Shown piece after piece: positions 1 to 9,354 of a stretch of 64,000 bases of DNA. The notes under the pieces are model-generated. The model made no database searches. It saw only the letters and a program-made list of their open reading frames with translations, and had not been told where the DNA came from. This DNA is from Saccharothrix tamanrassetensis (GTDB lineage: Bacteria; Actinomycetota; Actinomycetes; Mycobacteriales; Pseudonocardiaceae). Position numbers and translations under genes: made by a program. Positions within the stretch are counted from its first letter, which is position 1; each line of letters starts with the position of its first letter. The stretch covers positions 186,001-250,000 of the forward strand of contig NZ_JACHJN010000005.1 in the NCBI RefSeq assembly GCF_014203665.1. Direction: 5' to 3'.

Positions 1-1939
1 CGACCTGGGTCCGGGTCTTCTCCCGCACCAGGTGGTGGTGCACCGCGCCGGTCAGCAGCAGCGACGGGATGGGCGCGTGCCCGGCGTCCACGCCCCGGTC
101 GGACAGCACGATCAGCCGTGCGCCGTCCCGGATGGCCGCCGACACCTCGACCTTGATCTCGGCCAGCCGGCCGACCAGCGCCGCGCCGCCGCCGTGCACG
201 TCGTAGGTGCCGCGCACGCTGTGGGTGCGGAACTCGGGCAGGGTGCCGTCGTCGTCGACGTGCACCAGCTTGGCCAGCTCGTCGTTGTCCAGCACGGGGA
301 ACGGCAGCGAGATGCGCCGGCACGAGTCCCCGTCCACGTCCAGCAGGTTGGGCTCGGCGCCGAGCGTGGCGTGCAGGCTGGTCACCAGCTCCTCGCGGAT
401 CGCGTCCAGCGGCGGGTTGGTCACCTGGGCGAACAGCTGGGAGAAGTAGTCGAACAGCTGCCGGGGCCGGTCGGACAGCGGCGCGAACGGGGCGTCGTTG
501 CCCATCGAGCCGATCGGCTCCGCGCCGGTCCGGGCCATCGGGTGCAGCAGGAGCGCCAGCTCCTCCTCCGTGTAGCCGAACACCTGCTGGCGGCGCACCA
601 GGGACGCGTGCGTCGGCACCTCGCGCTCCCGCGCGGGCAGGTCGGCCAGGTGCAGGATGCCGTCGGCCACCCACTCCTGGTACGGGTGCTCGGCGGCCAG
701 CTCGCCCTTGATCTCCTCGTCGTCGATGATCCGGCCCTGCGCGGTGTCCACCAGGAACATCCGGCCCGGCTCCAGCCGCCCCTTGCGCACGATGGTCGCC
801 GGGTCCAGCTCCAGCACGCCCGCCTCGGAGCCCAGCACCACCAGGCCGTCCTCGGTGACCCAGTAGCGGGCCGGGCGCAGGCCGTTGCGGTCCAGCACCG
901 CGCCGATCAGCGTGCCGTCGGTGAACGCCACCAGCGCCGGGCCGTCCCACGGCTCCATCAGCGTGGAGTGGAACTCGTAGAACGCGCGCCGCTGCGGGTC
1001 CATCTCGGCGTGGTTCTCCCACGCCTCCGGGATCATCATCAGCACGGCGTGCGGCAGCGACCGGCCGCCCAGGTGCAGCAGCTCCAGCACCTCGTCGAAG
1101 GTGGCCGAGTCGCTCGCGCCGCGCGTGATGACCGGGAAGATCCGCTCCAGGTCGCCCGGGATCAGGTCGGTGGCCAGCACCGACTCGCGGGCGTCCATCC
1201 AGTTCCGGTTGCCGCGCAGGGTGTTGATCTCGCCGTTGTGCGCGACGTACCGGTACGGGTGGGCCAGCGGCCACGACGGGAACGTGTTGGTGGAGAACCG
1301 GGAGTGCACCAGGCCGACGGAGCTGGTCACCCGCTCGTCGGTGAGGTCCGGGAAGAACTTCTCCACCTGCGGCTCGGTGAGCATGCCCTTGTAGACGATG
1401 GTCCGGCCGGACAGGCTGGGGAAGTACACGTCGGTGGCGTGCTCGACCCGCTTGCGCACCACGAACGCCAGGCGTTCCAGCTCCAGGCCCTCCTCCCCGC
1501 CGAGGAAGAGCTGGCTGAACGCGGGCATGGTGGTCCGCGCGGTGGGCCCGACGTGCTCGGCGTCCACCGGCAGGTCGCGCCAGCCCAGGACGGTCGCGCC
1601 CTCCTCGCCGGCGATGCGCTCGATCTCGGCCCTGACCTCGGCGTTGTCGTGCGGGAGGAACGCGGTGCCGACCGCGTAGCAGCCCGGTTCGGGCAGCGGG
1701 AAGTCGACGACCTCGCGGAAGAACGCGTCGGGCACCTGGATCAGGATGCCCGCGCCGTCGCCGGTCTCCGGCTCGGCGCCGCGGGCACCCCGGTGCTCCA
1801 GGTTGCGCAACGCGACCAGCGCTTTCGCCACGATCGCGTGGTTTCGCCGACCGGCCAGGTCGGCGACGAACGCGACACCGCAGGCGTCGTGCTCGAACTG
1901 GGGGTCGTAAAGGCCTTGCGGCTTGTGGTGGTGGGTCAC
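1..1939 (-). CDS. gltB: Glutamate synthase large subunit, N-terminal part (cut by window edge)
   Basis: This is the alpha subunit of NADPH-dependent glutamate synthase, which makes two glutamates from glutamine and 2-oxoglutarate in cytosolic nitrogen assimilation. About 646 codons of a usual ~1500 are in the window; the 3' end lies off the left edge. The GTG start at 1939 has a GGGAGGG ribosome site just upstream. A short propeptide ends at the motif [10 protein letters not shown], where Cys20 would become the N-terminal nucleophile of the class-II glutaminase domain. Later motifs [12 protein letters not shown] and [13 protein letters not shown] are typical of GltB, and the central domain begins before the window ends. 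gltD would be expected beyond the left edge. Family assignment is firm. Confidence 0.96.
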   Translation of the reverse strand, partial: MTHHHKPQGLYDPQFEHDACGVAFVADLAGRRNHAIVAKALVALRNLEHRGARGAEPETGDGAGILIQVPDAFFREVVDFPLPEPGCYAVGTAFLPHDNAEVRAEIERIAGEEGATVLGWRDLPVDAEHVGPTARTTMPAFSQLFLGGEEGLELERLAFVVRKRVEHATDVYFPSLSGRTIVYKGMLTEPQVEKFFPDLTDERVTSSVGLVHSRFSTNTFPSWPLAHPYRYVAHNGEINTLRGNRNWMDARESVLATDLIPGDLERIFPVITRGASDSATFDEVLELLHLGGRSLPHAVLMMIPEAWENHAEMDPQRRAFYEFHSTLMEPWDGPALVAFTDGTLIGAVLDRNGLRPARYWVTEDGLVVLGSEAGVLELDPATIVRKGRLEPGRMFLVDTAQGRIIDDEEIKGELAAEHPYQEWVADGILHLADLPAREREVPTHASLVRRQQVFGYTEEELALLLHPMARTGAEPIGSMGNDAPFAPLSDRPRQLFDYFSQLFAQVTNPPLDAIREELVTSLHATLGAEPNLLDVDGDSCRRISLPFPVLDNDELAKLVHVDDDGTLPEFRTHSVRGTYDVHGGGAALVGRLAEIKVEVSAAIRDGARLIVLSDRGVDAGHAPIPSLLLTGAVHHHLVREKTRTQV

Positions 1940-2337
1940 GACGGGCCCTCCCGTGGCATCGCCCGAAGAAGCTTCTTCTGGGCAAACGGAGACGGCCGGA
2001 CGTCCGCGCGCATCTTCGACGCGCGGCAGCACGGCCTGCGTAGCTGGCTGTGGATCCACGCCGGGAGGTCGTCGACGTGGGACCGCACTCCGTTGTGCGG
2101 GAAACTGCACTTCCTTGTGCGCGCGGTCCGCGCGGCCGGATGGGGCCGCTCGGTCACGCGGGGCGGTGCACCGGGATTGCCGGGGTCTTGTGACGATAGT
2201 GTGAATTCGCGGTTATGGCTCTAGTCCGACAGGGCGTCGTGGGGAATCCCACGCCTGGTTGACATCCTTCGGACCAGCGGGTTACACCCGGTAGAACCAG
2301 TACTCGCTCGCTGGTGGGCGCCGGTGCGGTGGCGAAG
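1940..2337. other. Intergenic region upstream of gltB
   Basis: I see no convincing gene in these ~400 bp; the open frames here look like antisense noise. It should contain the gltB promoter, read leftward. A perfect 14-bp palindrome, GAAGAAGCTTCTTC, lies at 1965-1978, about 25 bp upstream of the gltB start, and could be an operator. I could not find a convincing GlnR box. Confidence 0.4.
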
Positions 2338-2559
2338 TCAGTTCCGGATGAGCCGGGCGAACCGGGCGCAGCCCGCGGCGGCCAGGATGAACAGCCCGGC
2401 GACAGCCCCCTGCCACCACTGGGCCTCGCTCAGGGCGAGCACGCTGTTGACCCCCGCGACCAGGACGAACAGTGCGGTGAGCACGGTCCAGAGCCGTCGC
2501 TCGGCTCTCCCGGTGCGCGGGACGAAGAAGGTGGTGGGGGACTGGATCACGGCTGGCAC
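2338..2559 (-). CDS. Small two-helix membrane protein of unknown function
   Basis: The 73-residue product has a basic, Pro/Thr-containing N-terminus (VPRTGRAERRLW) and two hydrophobic stretches, about residues 24-43 (WTVLTALFVLVAGVNSVLAL) and 48-67 (WWQGAVAGLFILAAAGCARF), joined by a short loop. This is the usual look of small actinobacterial inner-membrane proteins. It ends in a basic tail. I do not recognise the family. It stands alone, about 400 bp upstream of gltB and in the same direction. Coding status rests on the clean helix pattern. Confidence 0.55.
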   Translation of the reverse strand: MPAVIQSPTTFFVPRTGRAERRLWTVLTALFVLVAGVNSVLALSEAQWWQGAVAGLFILAAAGCARFARLIRN

Positions 2560-2767
2560 CTTCCGCTCCGGGCTCGGCGCGCCCTACGGCACCGAGCCCG
2601 TCGCGGTTACCCGCTCGGAGCGGACTTCACACCTCGATCGCACGACTTTTTCGGCGCTCGTACGCGGTCCGCGCGCGGTGCGACGGGAGTGACCGACCGG
2701 TCACGGAGGGTGGAAATCCTGACGGAACACCGGAGCCACCGGGTCGGGCACCACGTTCCGGCCGCAC

Positions 2768-3472
2768 CTAGCCGAACGTCACCCCGAACAGCAGGCCCAC
2801 GTAGTAGGTGACGACCATGGTCAGCGACCCGACCACGACGTTGCGCCGCACCGCCCGCCACGCCGGGCTCGACCCGAGCCGCGAGCTGATCACCCCGGTC
2901 AGCACCAGCCCCACCAGCGCCGCCAGCGCGCACGCCCACACCCGCCAGCTGGTGGGCGGCAGCACGATCGCCACCAGCGGGATCACCGCGCCCGCCGCGA
3001 ACGACAGCAGCGAGGCCCACGCCGCCTGCCAGGGACTGGTCAGGTTGTCCGGGTCGATCTGCAACTCGGCCTCGGCGTGCGCCCGCAGCGCGTCCCGCTC
3101 GGTCAGCTCGCGGGCCACCAGGACGGCCAGGTCGGGCGACAGACCCTTGTCCCGGTAGATGTCCGCGAGTTCGCGTTCCTCCTGCTCGGGCATCTCCCGC
3201 AGCTCGCGCTCCTCCAGCTTCAGCGCGGCCCGCTCGGTGTCCCGCTGCGTGCTCACCGACACGTACTCGCCGCCCGCCATGGACAGCGCGCCGGCCACCA
3301 GTCCCGCGACCCCGGCGGCCAGGATGGCGGTGCGGTCGGTGGTCGCCCCGGCCACGCCGACCACCAGGCCGGCGGTGGAGACGATGCCGTCGTTGGCCCC
3401 GAGCACGCCGGCGCGCAGCCAGTTGAGGCGTTCGGAGAGGTCTTCGTGGTGCGCTTCGCCGGCGTGAGTCAT
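2768..3472 (-). CDS. VIT1/CCC1 family protein (iron/manganese transporter-like)
   Basis: The 234-residue protein belongs to the VIT1/CCC1 family of membrane proteins that move Fe2+ or Mn2+ out of the cytosol. It begins MTHAGEAHHEDLSERLNW and continues into the signature LGANDGIVSTAGLVVGVAG of the first helix. A second helix carries AGALSMAGGEYVSVSTQRD. A charged cytoplasmic segment rich in Glu (LEERELREMPEQEEREL) is the usual metal-binding region between helices 2 and 3. Three more helices follow. I chose the ATG at 3472 because it fits family length; no strong Shine-Dalgarno is visible. It is a single-gene unit. Substrate is inferred from the family only. Confidence 0.92.
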   Translation of the reverse strand: MTHAGEAHHEDLSERLNWLRAGVLGANDGIVSTAGLVVGVAGATTDRTAILAAGVAGLVAGALSMAGGEYVSVSTQRDTERAALKLEERELREMPEQEERELADIYRDKGLSPDLAVLVARELTERDALRAHAEAELQIDPDNLTSPWQAAWASLLSFAAGAVIPLVAIVLPPTSWRVWACALAALVGLVLTGVISSRLGSSPAWRAVRRNVVVGSLTMVVTYYVGLLFGVTFG

Positions 3473-3666
3473 GGCGATGATGGAACCATCGAATTCCGGG
3501 TGACGCGTACCTACGCCAGGCCGGAATTCCGGGGAGCGCGGAGCGACCCGAGCCGGCCCGGCGAGCGGAACGTCCGCCGAGCCGGAGCCGCCGAATCCGG
3601 AGCCCGCCGCGCCGGGAGCCCGCCGAGTCGGAGCCGCTGAGGGGAAGCGCGCCGAGTCGGAGCGGC

Positions 3667-4209
3667 TCAGCTGGATTCGAGGATCCGCCACTGCGGTCCG
3701 CCGATCCAGCTCGCTTCGAGCCGGGAGCGGTGGCCGGCGCCGACGAAGTCGACCACGACGGCGTGGGCGGGCTGTTCGATGCTGGCCGCGAAGCCCTGGC
3801 GCGGAGTGGCCGAGATCGGTTCCATGTCGCTCTCGGAGAACCGGATCGCGGCGACGCCGCCGTGGAGCCGGAAGCTGCGCAGGTAGACCCGCTCGCCGTT
3901 CTGCTCGATCCAGGTGCCCTGTTCGGACGGCAGCGGCGGCGTCGTGGTCGTGACCGGTGCCGTGGTGGCGGCCGGTGGCGGTGTCGTCACGACCACCGGC
4001 TGCGTGGTGGTCGTGGTGGTGGTCGTGACGACGGTGGTCGTGGTGGTGGTCGTGGGGATCACCGTCGACTGCTGGACAGGTCCGGCGACCATGCGCGGGC
4101 GTTCCGGGACGCCCGCGTCCAGCACGAAGCGGATGCCGAGCCAGGACAGCACCACCGCGACGGCGGTCGACGCCGACCACGCCGCGAAGTACTGGAGTCC
4201 CCTGGTCAC
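3667..4209 (-). CDS. Membrane-anchored protein with Thr-rich linker, unknown function
   Basis: The 180-residue product starts at GTG 4209 with one N-terminal hydrophobic helix (about residues 7-25) that anchors or exports it. A spacer with runs of Thr and Val/Pro (TTTTTTTVVTTTTTTTTQP) follows, then a compact C-terminal domain of about 85 residues containing WIEQNGERVYLRSF and ASWIGGPQWRILESS. Thr-rich linkers of this kind separate a membrane or wall anchor from an outside domain in actinomycetes. I do not recognise the C-terminal domain. The gene stands alone between the VIT protein and a tandem-repeat block. Confidence 0.7.
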   Translation of the reverse strand: MTRGLQYFAAWSASTAVAVVLSWLGIRFVLDAGVPERPRMVAGPVQQSTVIPTTTTTTTVVTTTTTTTTQPVVVTTPPPAATTAPVTTTTPPLPSEQGTWIEQNGERVYLRSFRLHGGVAAIRFSESDMEPISATPRQGFAASIEQPAHAVVVDFVGAGHRSRLEASWIGGPQWRILESS

Positions 4210-4290
4210 GCCGCCATCCTGCCGGCGGAGCCGCCGCGGTGGACCCCTGACCGCCCACCGCGCCGCTGACCTGCGCGGAATCACCGTCGC

Positions 4291-4400
4291 CGAGTCGCCG
4301 TCCCGAGTCGCCGTCCCGAGTCGCCGACCCGAGTCGCCGACCCGGGTCGCCGACCCGGGTCGCCGAGTCGCTGTCCCGGGTTGCCGTCGCCGGGTCGCCG
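4291..4400. repeat. 13-bp tandem repeat block (CGAGTCGCCGWCC)
   Basis: A 13-bp unit, CGAGTCGCCGTCC or CGAGTCGCCGACC, is repeated head to tail about five times from 4291 to 4355 and then decays through CGGGTCGCCG variants to about 4400. It lies between the 5' end of the Thr-linker gene and the 3' end of the antiporter gene. A looser relative rich in GAGTCGGAGC and GAGCCGC occurs at about 3586-3665. No protein reading is supported. Confidence 0.7.
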
Positions 4401-4452
4401 GCGCGGAACGGTGTCCGAGCCGGCTACCGCCCGGCCACGCCCCTGCCCGCCC

Positions 4453-5760
4453 TCATCCCGCGAAGGTCCGCTCGCGCTCGCGTTCCTCGTCGGTGACCTC
4501 GATCCGGCGCACCGCGTACCGCAGCATCGGCGGAGCCATCAGCGACGTGACGACCGCGACCAGGACGATGATCGTGTAGCCCGCCGTGGTCAGCACGCCC
4601 AGCCGCAGACCCACCATCGCGACGATCACCTCGATCACGCCCCGGGCGTTCAGCCCCGCGCCCAGCGCCAGGCCCTCCCAGTGCGTCAGCCTGCTCAGCC
4701 GCGCGCCCAGGTAGGCCCCGACGAACTTGCCGCCGATGGCGATCGCCAGCACGGCCAGCGCCGCCAGCAGCACGGCCGGCTCCGCCAGCAGGGTCAGGTC
4801 CATCCGCAGCCCGGCCGTGGCGAAGAAGATCGGCGCCAGCACCGCCATCACGAACGTGCGCAGCGGCGCGAGCTTGGTGCGGTTGAGCAGGCCCGACGTG
4901 CCGAGCAGGATGCCGCACAGGAACGTGCCGAGGATCGGCTCCAGGCCCAGCGCGTGGGTGCCGGCCGCCGACGCGAGCAGCAGCAGGACGACCACCGCGA
5001 CCGTGACGCCGGCGTCCTCCGACTTGTTGGCGACGGTGAGACCCGCCTTCACCAGCGGCCGGCCGACCAGCACCGCGACCAGCAGGACGGCGACCAGGCT
5101 GCCGACGGTGAGGGCGACGTGCCCGGCGCGCAGGCCGGTGGTCGCCATCGCGGAGACCACCGAGAGCAGGGACCACCCGACGATGTCGTCCACCGCCGCC
5201 GCGCTGATGGTCAGCTGGCCGATGTTGCGGTGCAGCAACTTGAGCTCCAGCAGGGTCTTCGCGATCACCGGGATGGCGCTGACGCACATCGCCACCCCCA
5301 GGAACAGCGCGAACACCAGGTGTTCGCCGCGCTCGCCACCGAGCAGGTCGGCCGGCAGCACCAGGCCGACGCCCACGCCCAGCGCCAGCGGGATGAACAG
5401 CCCGCCCGCACTCACCCAGGCCGCGGTGCGGCCCTTGCGGCGCACCAGTTTCATGTCGATGTGCATCCCGGTGAAGCCGACCAGCAGCAGCACGCCCAGC
5501 TGACCCACGGCGTCGAGCAGGTGGATCTGGTTCGGGTCGGCCGGGAACAGCCAGTCGGACAGCGGCGGGATCGCGTGGGCCAGCAGGGACGGACCCAGCA
5601 GGACTCCCGCGGCCAGCTCGCCGACCACGGCGGGCAGGTTGAACCGGGCGGCCAGCTTGCCCAGCGCGAACGCCACGCCCAGCAGCACGGTCAGCTGGAG
5701 CAGGAAGATCAGCATCTGGTGGGCGGCTATCGGACTCGGTGGCGCGGCGATGATCGTCAT
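4453..5760 (-). CDS. Cation/proton antiporter, CPA2 family
   Basis: The 435-residue integral membrane protein of the CPA2 (Na+/H+ or K+/H+ exchanger) family has about 12 hydrophobic segments. The first contains LPAVVGELAAGVLLGPS, typical of the family. The conserved aspartate pair in the ion path is seen in ISAAAVDDIVGWSLLS, and a later helix carries LGAGLNARGVIEVIVA. I chose ATG 5760, preceded by GAGGGGACC; an in-frame ATG at 5799 would add 13 residues but has no ribosome site. It has no RCK/TrkA-N domain. It is divergent from the two-component system, with about 200 bp between. Confidence 0.92.
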   Translation of the reverse strand: MTIIAAPPSPIAAHQMLIFLLQLTVLLGVAFALGKLAARFNLPAVVGELAAGVLLGPSLLAHAIPPLSDWLFPADPNQIHLLDAVGQLGVLLLVGFTGMHIDMKLVRRKGRTAAWVSAGGLFIPLALGVGVGLVLPADLLGGERGEHLVFALFLGVAMCVSAIPVIAKTLLELKLLHRNIGQLTISAAAVDDIVGWSLLSVVSAMATTGLRAGHVALTVGSLVAVLLVAVLVGRPLVKAGLTVANKSEDAGVTVAVVVLLLLASAAGTHALGLEPILGTFLCGILLGTSGLLNRTKLAPLRTFVMAVLAPIFFATAGLRMDLTLLAEPAVLLAALAVLAIAIGGKFVGAYLGARLSRLTHWEGLALGAGLNARGVIEVIVAMVGLRLGVLTTAGYTIIVLVAVVTSLMAPPMLRYAVRRIEVTDEERERERTFAG

Positions 5761-5962
5761 GTCCGAGCGGTCCCCTCGATCGCGTGACGGATGAGTCATG
5801 AGAGTTACGCGGTGGGCATCTGCACCGAAAGGCAGAAGAGCTGCGGAGAGCCGTAGTGGCGGTGATGCGTCGACCGCCGGTCATCGGTCGGTCGGAGTGG
5901 CGACGGCTGCCGGACACCGGGCCGTTCACCCGTTCGTGGCGGCCGGCGTTACGGTTCGCGAC

Positions 5963-6643
5963 ATGGTCTCGGTGCTGCTCGTCGAAGACGATCCGGTGGT
6001 CCGGTCGGCGGTGACGCGCGCGTTGACCGGCCTGGGTCACGCCGTGCTGCCGGTGGGCACCGCGTTGGAAGCGCTGCGGGAGATCACCGGCGGCCGGTTC
6101 GACCTGGTCGTGCTCGACCTCGGGCTGCCCGACATGGACGGCGCGGACGCCCTGCGGATGATGCGGGGGGTGTGCGACGTGCCGGTCATCGTGGCGACCG
6201 CGCGGGACGACGAGGCGGAGATCGTCCGGCTGCTCAACGCCGGGGCGGACGACTACCTGGTCAAGCCGTTCTCCAGCGACCACCTGGCCGCGCGGCTGTC
6301 GGCGGTGCTGCGGCGGGCGCGCAAGGAAGACGCGGCGGAGCCGATCCGGATCGGCGGGCTGACCGTGGACCTGGACCGGCGGGAGGCCCGGCTTGAAGGC
6401 CGTGAGCTGAGCCTGACCCGCAAGGAGTTCGACCTGCTGGCCTACCTCGCGGCCCGGGAGGGCAAGGTCGTGCCGCGCGCGGAGCTGCTGGCGAACCTGT
6501 GGAACCTGCCCGGCCGGCAGGACGACCAGACGCTGGACGTCCACCTGTCCTGGTTGCGGCGCAAGATGGGGGAGCGCGCCGCCCGACCCCGCTACCTGCA
6601 CACCGTGCGCGGTGTCGGCTTCAAGCTCACGGCGGCCGAGTGA
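5963..6643 (+). CDS. OmpR/PhoB-type response regulator
   Basis: The 226-residue DNA-binding response regulator has a receiver domain at residues 1-115 with acidic pocket Glu8-Asp9-Asp10, phospho-acceptor Asp52 in VVLDLGLPDMDG and switch lysine in DYLVKPF. A winged-helix trans_reg_C domain follows at about 125-225, with LTRKEFDLLAYLA and DVHLSWLRRKMG. It overlaps its histidine kinase by 4 bp, so the two are co-translated. The target and the signal are not evident; the adjacent divergent antiporter is one possible target (inference). Confidence 0.95.
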   Translation: MVSVLLVEDDPVVRSAVTRALTGLGHAVLPVGTALEALREITGGRFDLVVLDLGLPDMDGADALRMMRGVCDVPVIVATARDDEAEIVRLLNAGADDYLVKPFSSDHLAARLSAVLRRARKEDAAEPIRIGGLTVDLDRREARLEGRELSLTRKEFDLLAYLAAREGKVVPRAELLANLWNLPGRQDDQTLDVHLSWLRRKMGERAARPRYLHTVRGVGFKLTAAE

Positions 6644-7926
6644 GGAAGTCGCTCGCGCTGGTGTCGCTGGCCGTCACGTCGATGGTGGCCCTGGCGTTCC
6701 TGATCCCGCTCGCGCTGGTGGTCCGGCAGCTCGCCGAGAACCGGGCGCTGGCCGACGCCGAGCGGCAGGCCGGTGCGCTCACGCCGGTCCTGGTGATCAC
6801 GGCCGACCCGGCGACGGTGGAGCAGGCGGTGGCGTCCACCGGCGGGCGGGTCGCCGTTCACCTGGCCGAGGGCGGGGTGGTCGGCTCGGAGGTCAAGTCC
6901 ACCGCCGCCCAGCTCCGGACGGCGCGGGAGGACGGGCGGGCGTTCAGCGAGGCGGTGCCGGACGGGTGGGTGCACATGCAGCCCGTCGTGCTGGACCGGG
7001 GGCGCGTCGCGGTGGTCGAGGCGTTCGTGCCCGAGGACGAGCTGTCGCGCGGGGTGACCGCCGCCTGGCTGGCGCTCAGCGGGGTGGCGCTGTCGCTGGT
7101 GCTGGCGTCGGTGCTGGTCGCCGACCGGCTCGGCGCGCGGGTGGTGAAGGCGGCCAAGGCGCTGGCCGACGGCGCCCGGCGGATGGAGCAGGGGGAGCTG
7201 GCGTCCCGGGTCACGCCCACCGGCCCGCCGGAATTGCTCGACGCGGCCGGCGCGTTCAACCGGATGGCTGACCGGATCGGGCAGCTGATGGCCGCCGAAC
7301 GGGAAGTGCTGGCCGATCTCTCGCACCGTTTGCGCACCCCGCTCACCGCATTGCGGCTGGATTCCGAAACCCTCGGCGCGGACAACAACGCCAATCGCGT
7401 CCGGCAGGCCGTGCACGCGCTGGAGCGCGAGGTCAACGAGTTGATCCGGGCCGCCCGCCGGGAACTGGACGACCCGGCCGGCGGGCGGTGCGACGCCGCG
7501 CAGGTCGTGCACGACCGGCTGGTGTTCTGGTCCGCGCTGGCCGACGACCAGCAGCGGCGGTGGAACATGCGCGGCACCGAGCGCAGCGCGTTCGTCCCGC
7601 TGACCCGGACCGACCTGGCCGCCGCGATGGACGTGGTGCTGGGCAACATCTTCCGGCACACCCCGGAGGGCGTCGGCTTCGTCGTGGCGCTGTTCCACCA
7701 GCCCGACCGGGTGGTGATCGTGATCGAGGACGCCGGACCCGGCATCGCGGACCTGGAGGCGGCGCTGCGCCGTGGAAGCAGCAGCGCCGGCTCCACCGGC
7801 CTCGGACTCGACATCGCCCGCCGCGCGGCCGAGTCCACCGGGGGCTCGCTGGTCGTGGACCGCGGGCCGCTCGGCGGCACCAGGGTCCAACTGCGCCTGA
7901 CCCGGGTACCGGAGCCGCCAGGTTAG
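6640..7926 (+). CDS. Sensor histidine kinase
   Basis: The 428-residue membrane sensor kinase is the partner of the upstream regulator, with GTG 6640 overlapping its stop. Two membrane helices at about residues 4-27 and 147-166 flank a small extracytoplasmic sensor of about 120 residues. A HAMP domain follows (KALADGARRMEQGELASRV), then the dimerisation box with phospho-accepting His229 in LSHRLRTPLTALRL. The ATP-binding domain has a degenerate N-box (NIFRHTPEG), a G1 box (EDAGPGIAD) and a G2-like stretch (STGLGLDIARRAA). The sensor domain matches nothing I can name. Confidence 0.94.
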   Translation: MRKSLALVSLAVTSMVALAFLIPLALVVRQLAENRALADAERQAGALTPVLVITADPATVEQAVASTGGRVAVHLAEGGVVGSEVKSTAAQLRTAREDGRAFSEAVPDGWVHMQPVVLDRGRVAVVEAFVPEDELSRGVTAAWLALSGVALSLVLASVLVADRLGARVVKAAKALADGARRMEQGELASRVTPTGPPELLDAAGAFNRMADRIGQLMAAEREVLADLSHRLRTPLTALRLDSETLGADNNANRVRQAVHALEREVNELIRAARRELDDPAGGRCDAAQVVHDRLVFWSALADDQQRRWNMRGTERSAFVPLTRTDLAAAMDVVLGNIFRHTPEGVGFVVALFHQPDRVVIVIEDAGPGIADLEAALRRGSSSAGSTGLGLDIARRAAESTGGSLVVDRGPLGGTRVQLRLTRVPEPPG

Positions 7927-7986
7927 CCGGGCTTTTCTTTGCGCCACCTCATGCGACCTTTAAATGTTCCTTAAATAAATCACGTG

Positions 7987-8014
7987 TTGACAATGGGCCG
8001 GCGGCGGATAGGGT
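7987..8014 (+). promoter_or_regulatory. Candidate sigma-A-type promoter upstream of the CAP lipoprotein gene
   Basis: TTGACA at 7987-7992 is followed after 16 bp by TAGGGT at 8009-8014, inside an unusually AT-rich patch (7955-7992) for this genome. The start codon of the secreted CAP protein lies about 158 bp downstream, so a long leader would result. Confidence 0.45.
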
Positions 8015-8171
8015 CATTTTCGGAATTGGGGCCGATCGCAGCGCTCTCCCCCTTGCCCGATCCGCCCGGTTCCCCCTTCGGTGCGGCGACCGCAGCGCGC
8101 TTTCCCTGCGAAGAAGCGCTCGCGCGGTCGCCGTGCCGGAAAAGCCGTCGAATGCAGATGAGGTCTTCCGC

Positions 8172-8849
8172 GTGTCGCGCATGAGCAGTGCACTGCCCGT
8201 CGTCGTGCTGGCCGGACTCACGCTGGCCGGCTGCGCCGGACAACCGGACATCGGCCTGGTGACCGCCACGGCGACCACCACGGTCCGCACCACGTCGCAC
8301 TCCAACGTCCCGCCCGCCTCCGCCTCCCCGTCGGGCGAGCCGTCGGAGGCTGCCCCGACCACCACCACGACCACGAGCACGAGCACCCCGCCGGCCGAGC
8401 AGCCGCAGCCCGAGCCCGCACCGGAGCCCGTGCCGCGGCCCGAGCCCGTCGCGCCCGCCAGGACCGAGGTCGAGCTCGCCGAGGCCAAGGTGTTCAACCT
8501 GACCAACGCCGAGCGCGCGGTCAACGGCTGCCCGGCGCTGGCCGTGGACGAACGGCTGGACAAGGCCGCCCGCGGCCACAGCGCCGACATGGCCGCGCAG
8601 AACTACTTCGACCACAAGTCCAAGGACGGCCGCACGTTCGTGGACCGGGTCAAGGCCGCCGGCTACCCCTCGCCCGGCGCGGAGAACATCGCCGCGGGCC
8701 AGCGCACCCCCGAAGCCGTGGTCAAGGGCTGGATGGAGTCGCCCGGCCACCGCGCCAACATGCTGAACTGCAAGCTCAAGACCCTGGGCGTCGGCATGGC
8801 GCGCGGCGGGGCCTACGGCATCTACTGGACCCAGAACTTCGGCTGGTGA
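8172..8849 (+). CDS. Secreted CAP/SCP-domain lipoprotein
   Basis: The 225-residue exported protein has a short signal peptide ending in lipobox LAGC (about residues 17-20), so it is probably lipid-anchored outside the membrane. A low-complexity Thr/Ser then Pro/Glu linker (TTTTTTSTSTPP, PEPAPEPVPRPEP) spans about residues 40-95. The C-terminal ~125 residues form a CAP domain with the hallmarks GHSADMAAQNYFDHKS, GENIAAGQ and SPGHRANMLNCKLKTLGVGMA. The bacterial CAP domain (YkwD type) has no fixed enzymatic role. GTG 8172 has GAGG 8 bp upstream; ATG 8181 is an alternative start. Confidence 0.92.
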   Translation: MSRMSSALPVVVLAGLTLAGCAGQPDIGLVTATATTTVRTTSHSNVPPASASPSGEPSEAAPTTTTTTSTSTPPAEQPQPEPAPEPVPRPEPVAPARTEVELAEAKVFNLTNAERAVNGCPALAVDERLDKAARGHSADMAAQNYFDHKSKDGRTFVDRVKAAGYPSPGAENIAAGQRTPEAVVKGWMESPGHRANMLNCKLKTLGVGMARGGAYGIYWTQNFGW

Positions 8850-8877
8850 CGGGACGCGCGGCGGGTGGTCGCCGGCC

Positions 8878-9354
8878 TCAGAACTTCGGCTGGTGACCAT
8901 CCGTCGGCAGTTCGTCCAGGATCAGCACGGTGTGGCTGGACGTCACGTCGGGCATGGTCTGGAGCCTGGACAGCACCAGGTCGCGCAGGCTGTGCGCGTC
9001 CGGCGCCCGCACCAGCAGCACCAGGTCGTAGTCGCCGGACACCAGCGCGCCGTGCCACACCTCCGGGATCTCCAGCACCCGCTGCCGCACCGCTTTCCAC
9101 GAGTGCTGGCTGATCTTGAGGTACACGTAGGCCGAGATGCCGAAGCCGTACCGCTCCGGGTCGACCACCGCCGTGTACCCGGTGATCACGCCGTCCCGGT
9201 GCAGCCGTTCCACCCGTGAGTAGGCGCTCGCGCGCGAGATGTGCAGCTTGTCCGCGAGCGCCCGCATGGACAGCCGGCCGTCCGCGCGCAGCTCCTCCAC
9301 CAACCGCCGGTCGGTCTCGTCGAGAGGAGCCGAATGTCCAGTTCTGGGCGTCAC
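8878..9354 (-). CDS. bkdR: Lrp/AsnC-family regulator, probable regulator of the divergent bkd operon
   Basis: The 158-residue Lrp/AsnC transcription factor has an N-terminal helix-turn-helix at about residues 12-60 (LDETDRRLVEELRADG, HISRASAYSRVERL) and a C-terminal RAM ligand-binding domain (VYLKISQHSWKAVRQRV, VSGDYDLVLLVRAPD). It is divergent from genes for a branched-chain keto-acid dehydrogenase, the same arrangement as bkdR-bkd in streptomycetes and pseudomonads. Leucine, isoleucine or valine is therefore the likely effector (inference). GTG 9354 lacks a close ribosome site, so translation may be leaderless. A 10-bp inverted repeat starts in its first codons. Confidence 0.9.
   Translation of the reverse strand: MTPRTGHSAPLDETDRRLVEELRADGRLSMRALADKLHISRASAYSRVERLHRDGVITGYTAVVDPERYGFGISAYVYLKISQHSWKAVRQRVLEIPEVWHGALVSGDYDLVLLVRAPDAHSLRDLVLSRLQTMPDVTSSHTVLILDELPTDGHQPKF

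Noticed and set aside
32..2224. Long rightward open frame of 730 codons over the gltB gene
   Set aside because: It is the antisense shadow of the GC-rich gltB gene; the protein is Arg/Gln/Val-rich noise while the opposite strand gives a perfect GltB.
1940..2290. GlnR box before gltB
   Set aside because: Scattered GTAAC/GAAGG-like words occur but not with the expected spacing.
4381..5787. Long rightward frame opposite the CPA2 antiporter
   Set aside because: Composition is Gln/His/Arg-rich, as expected from antisense of membrane-protein codons, with no domain.
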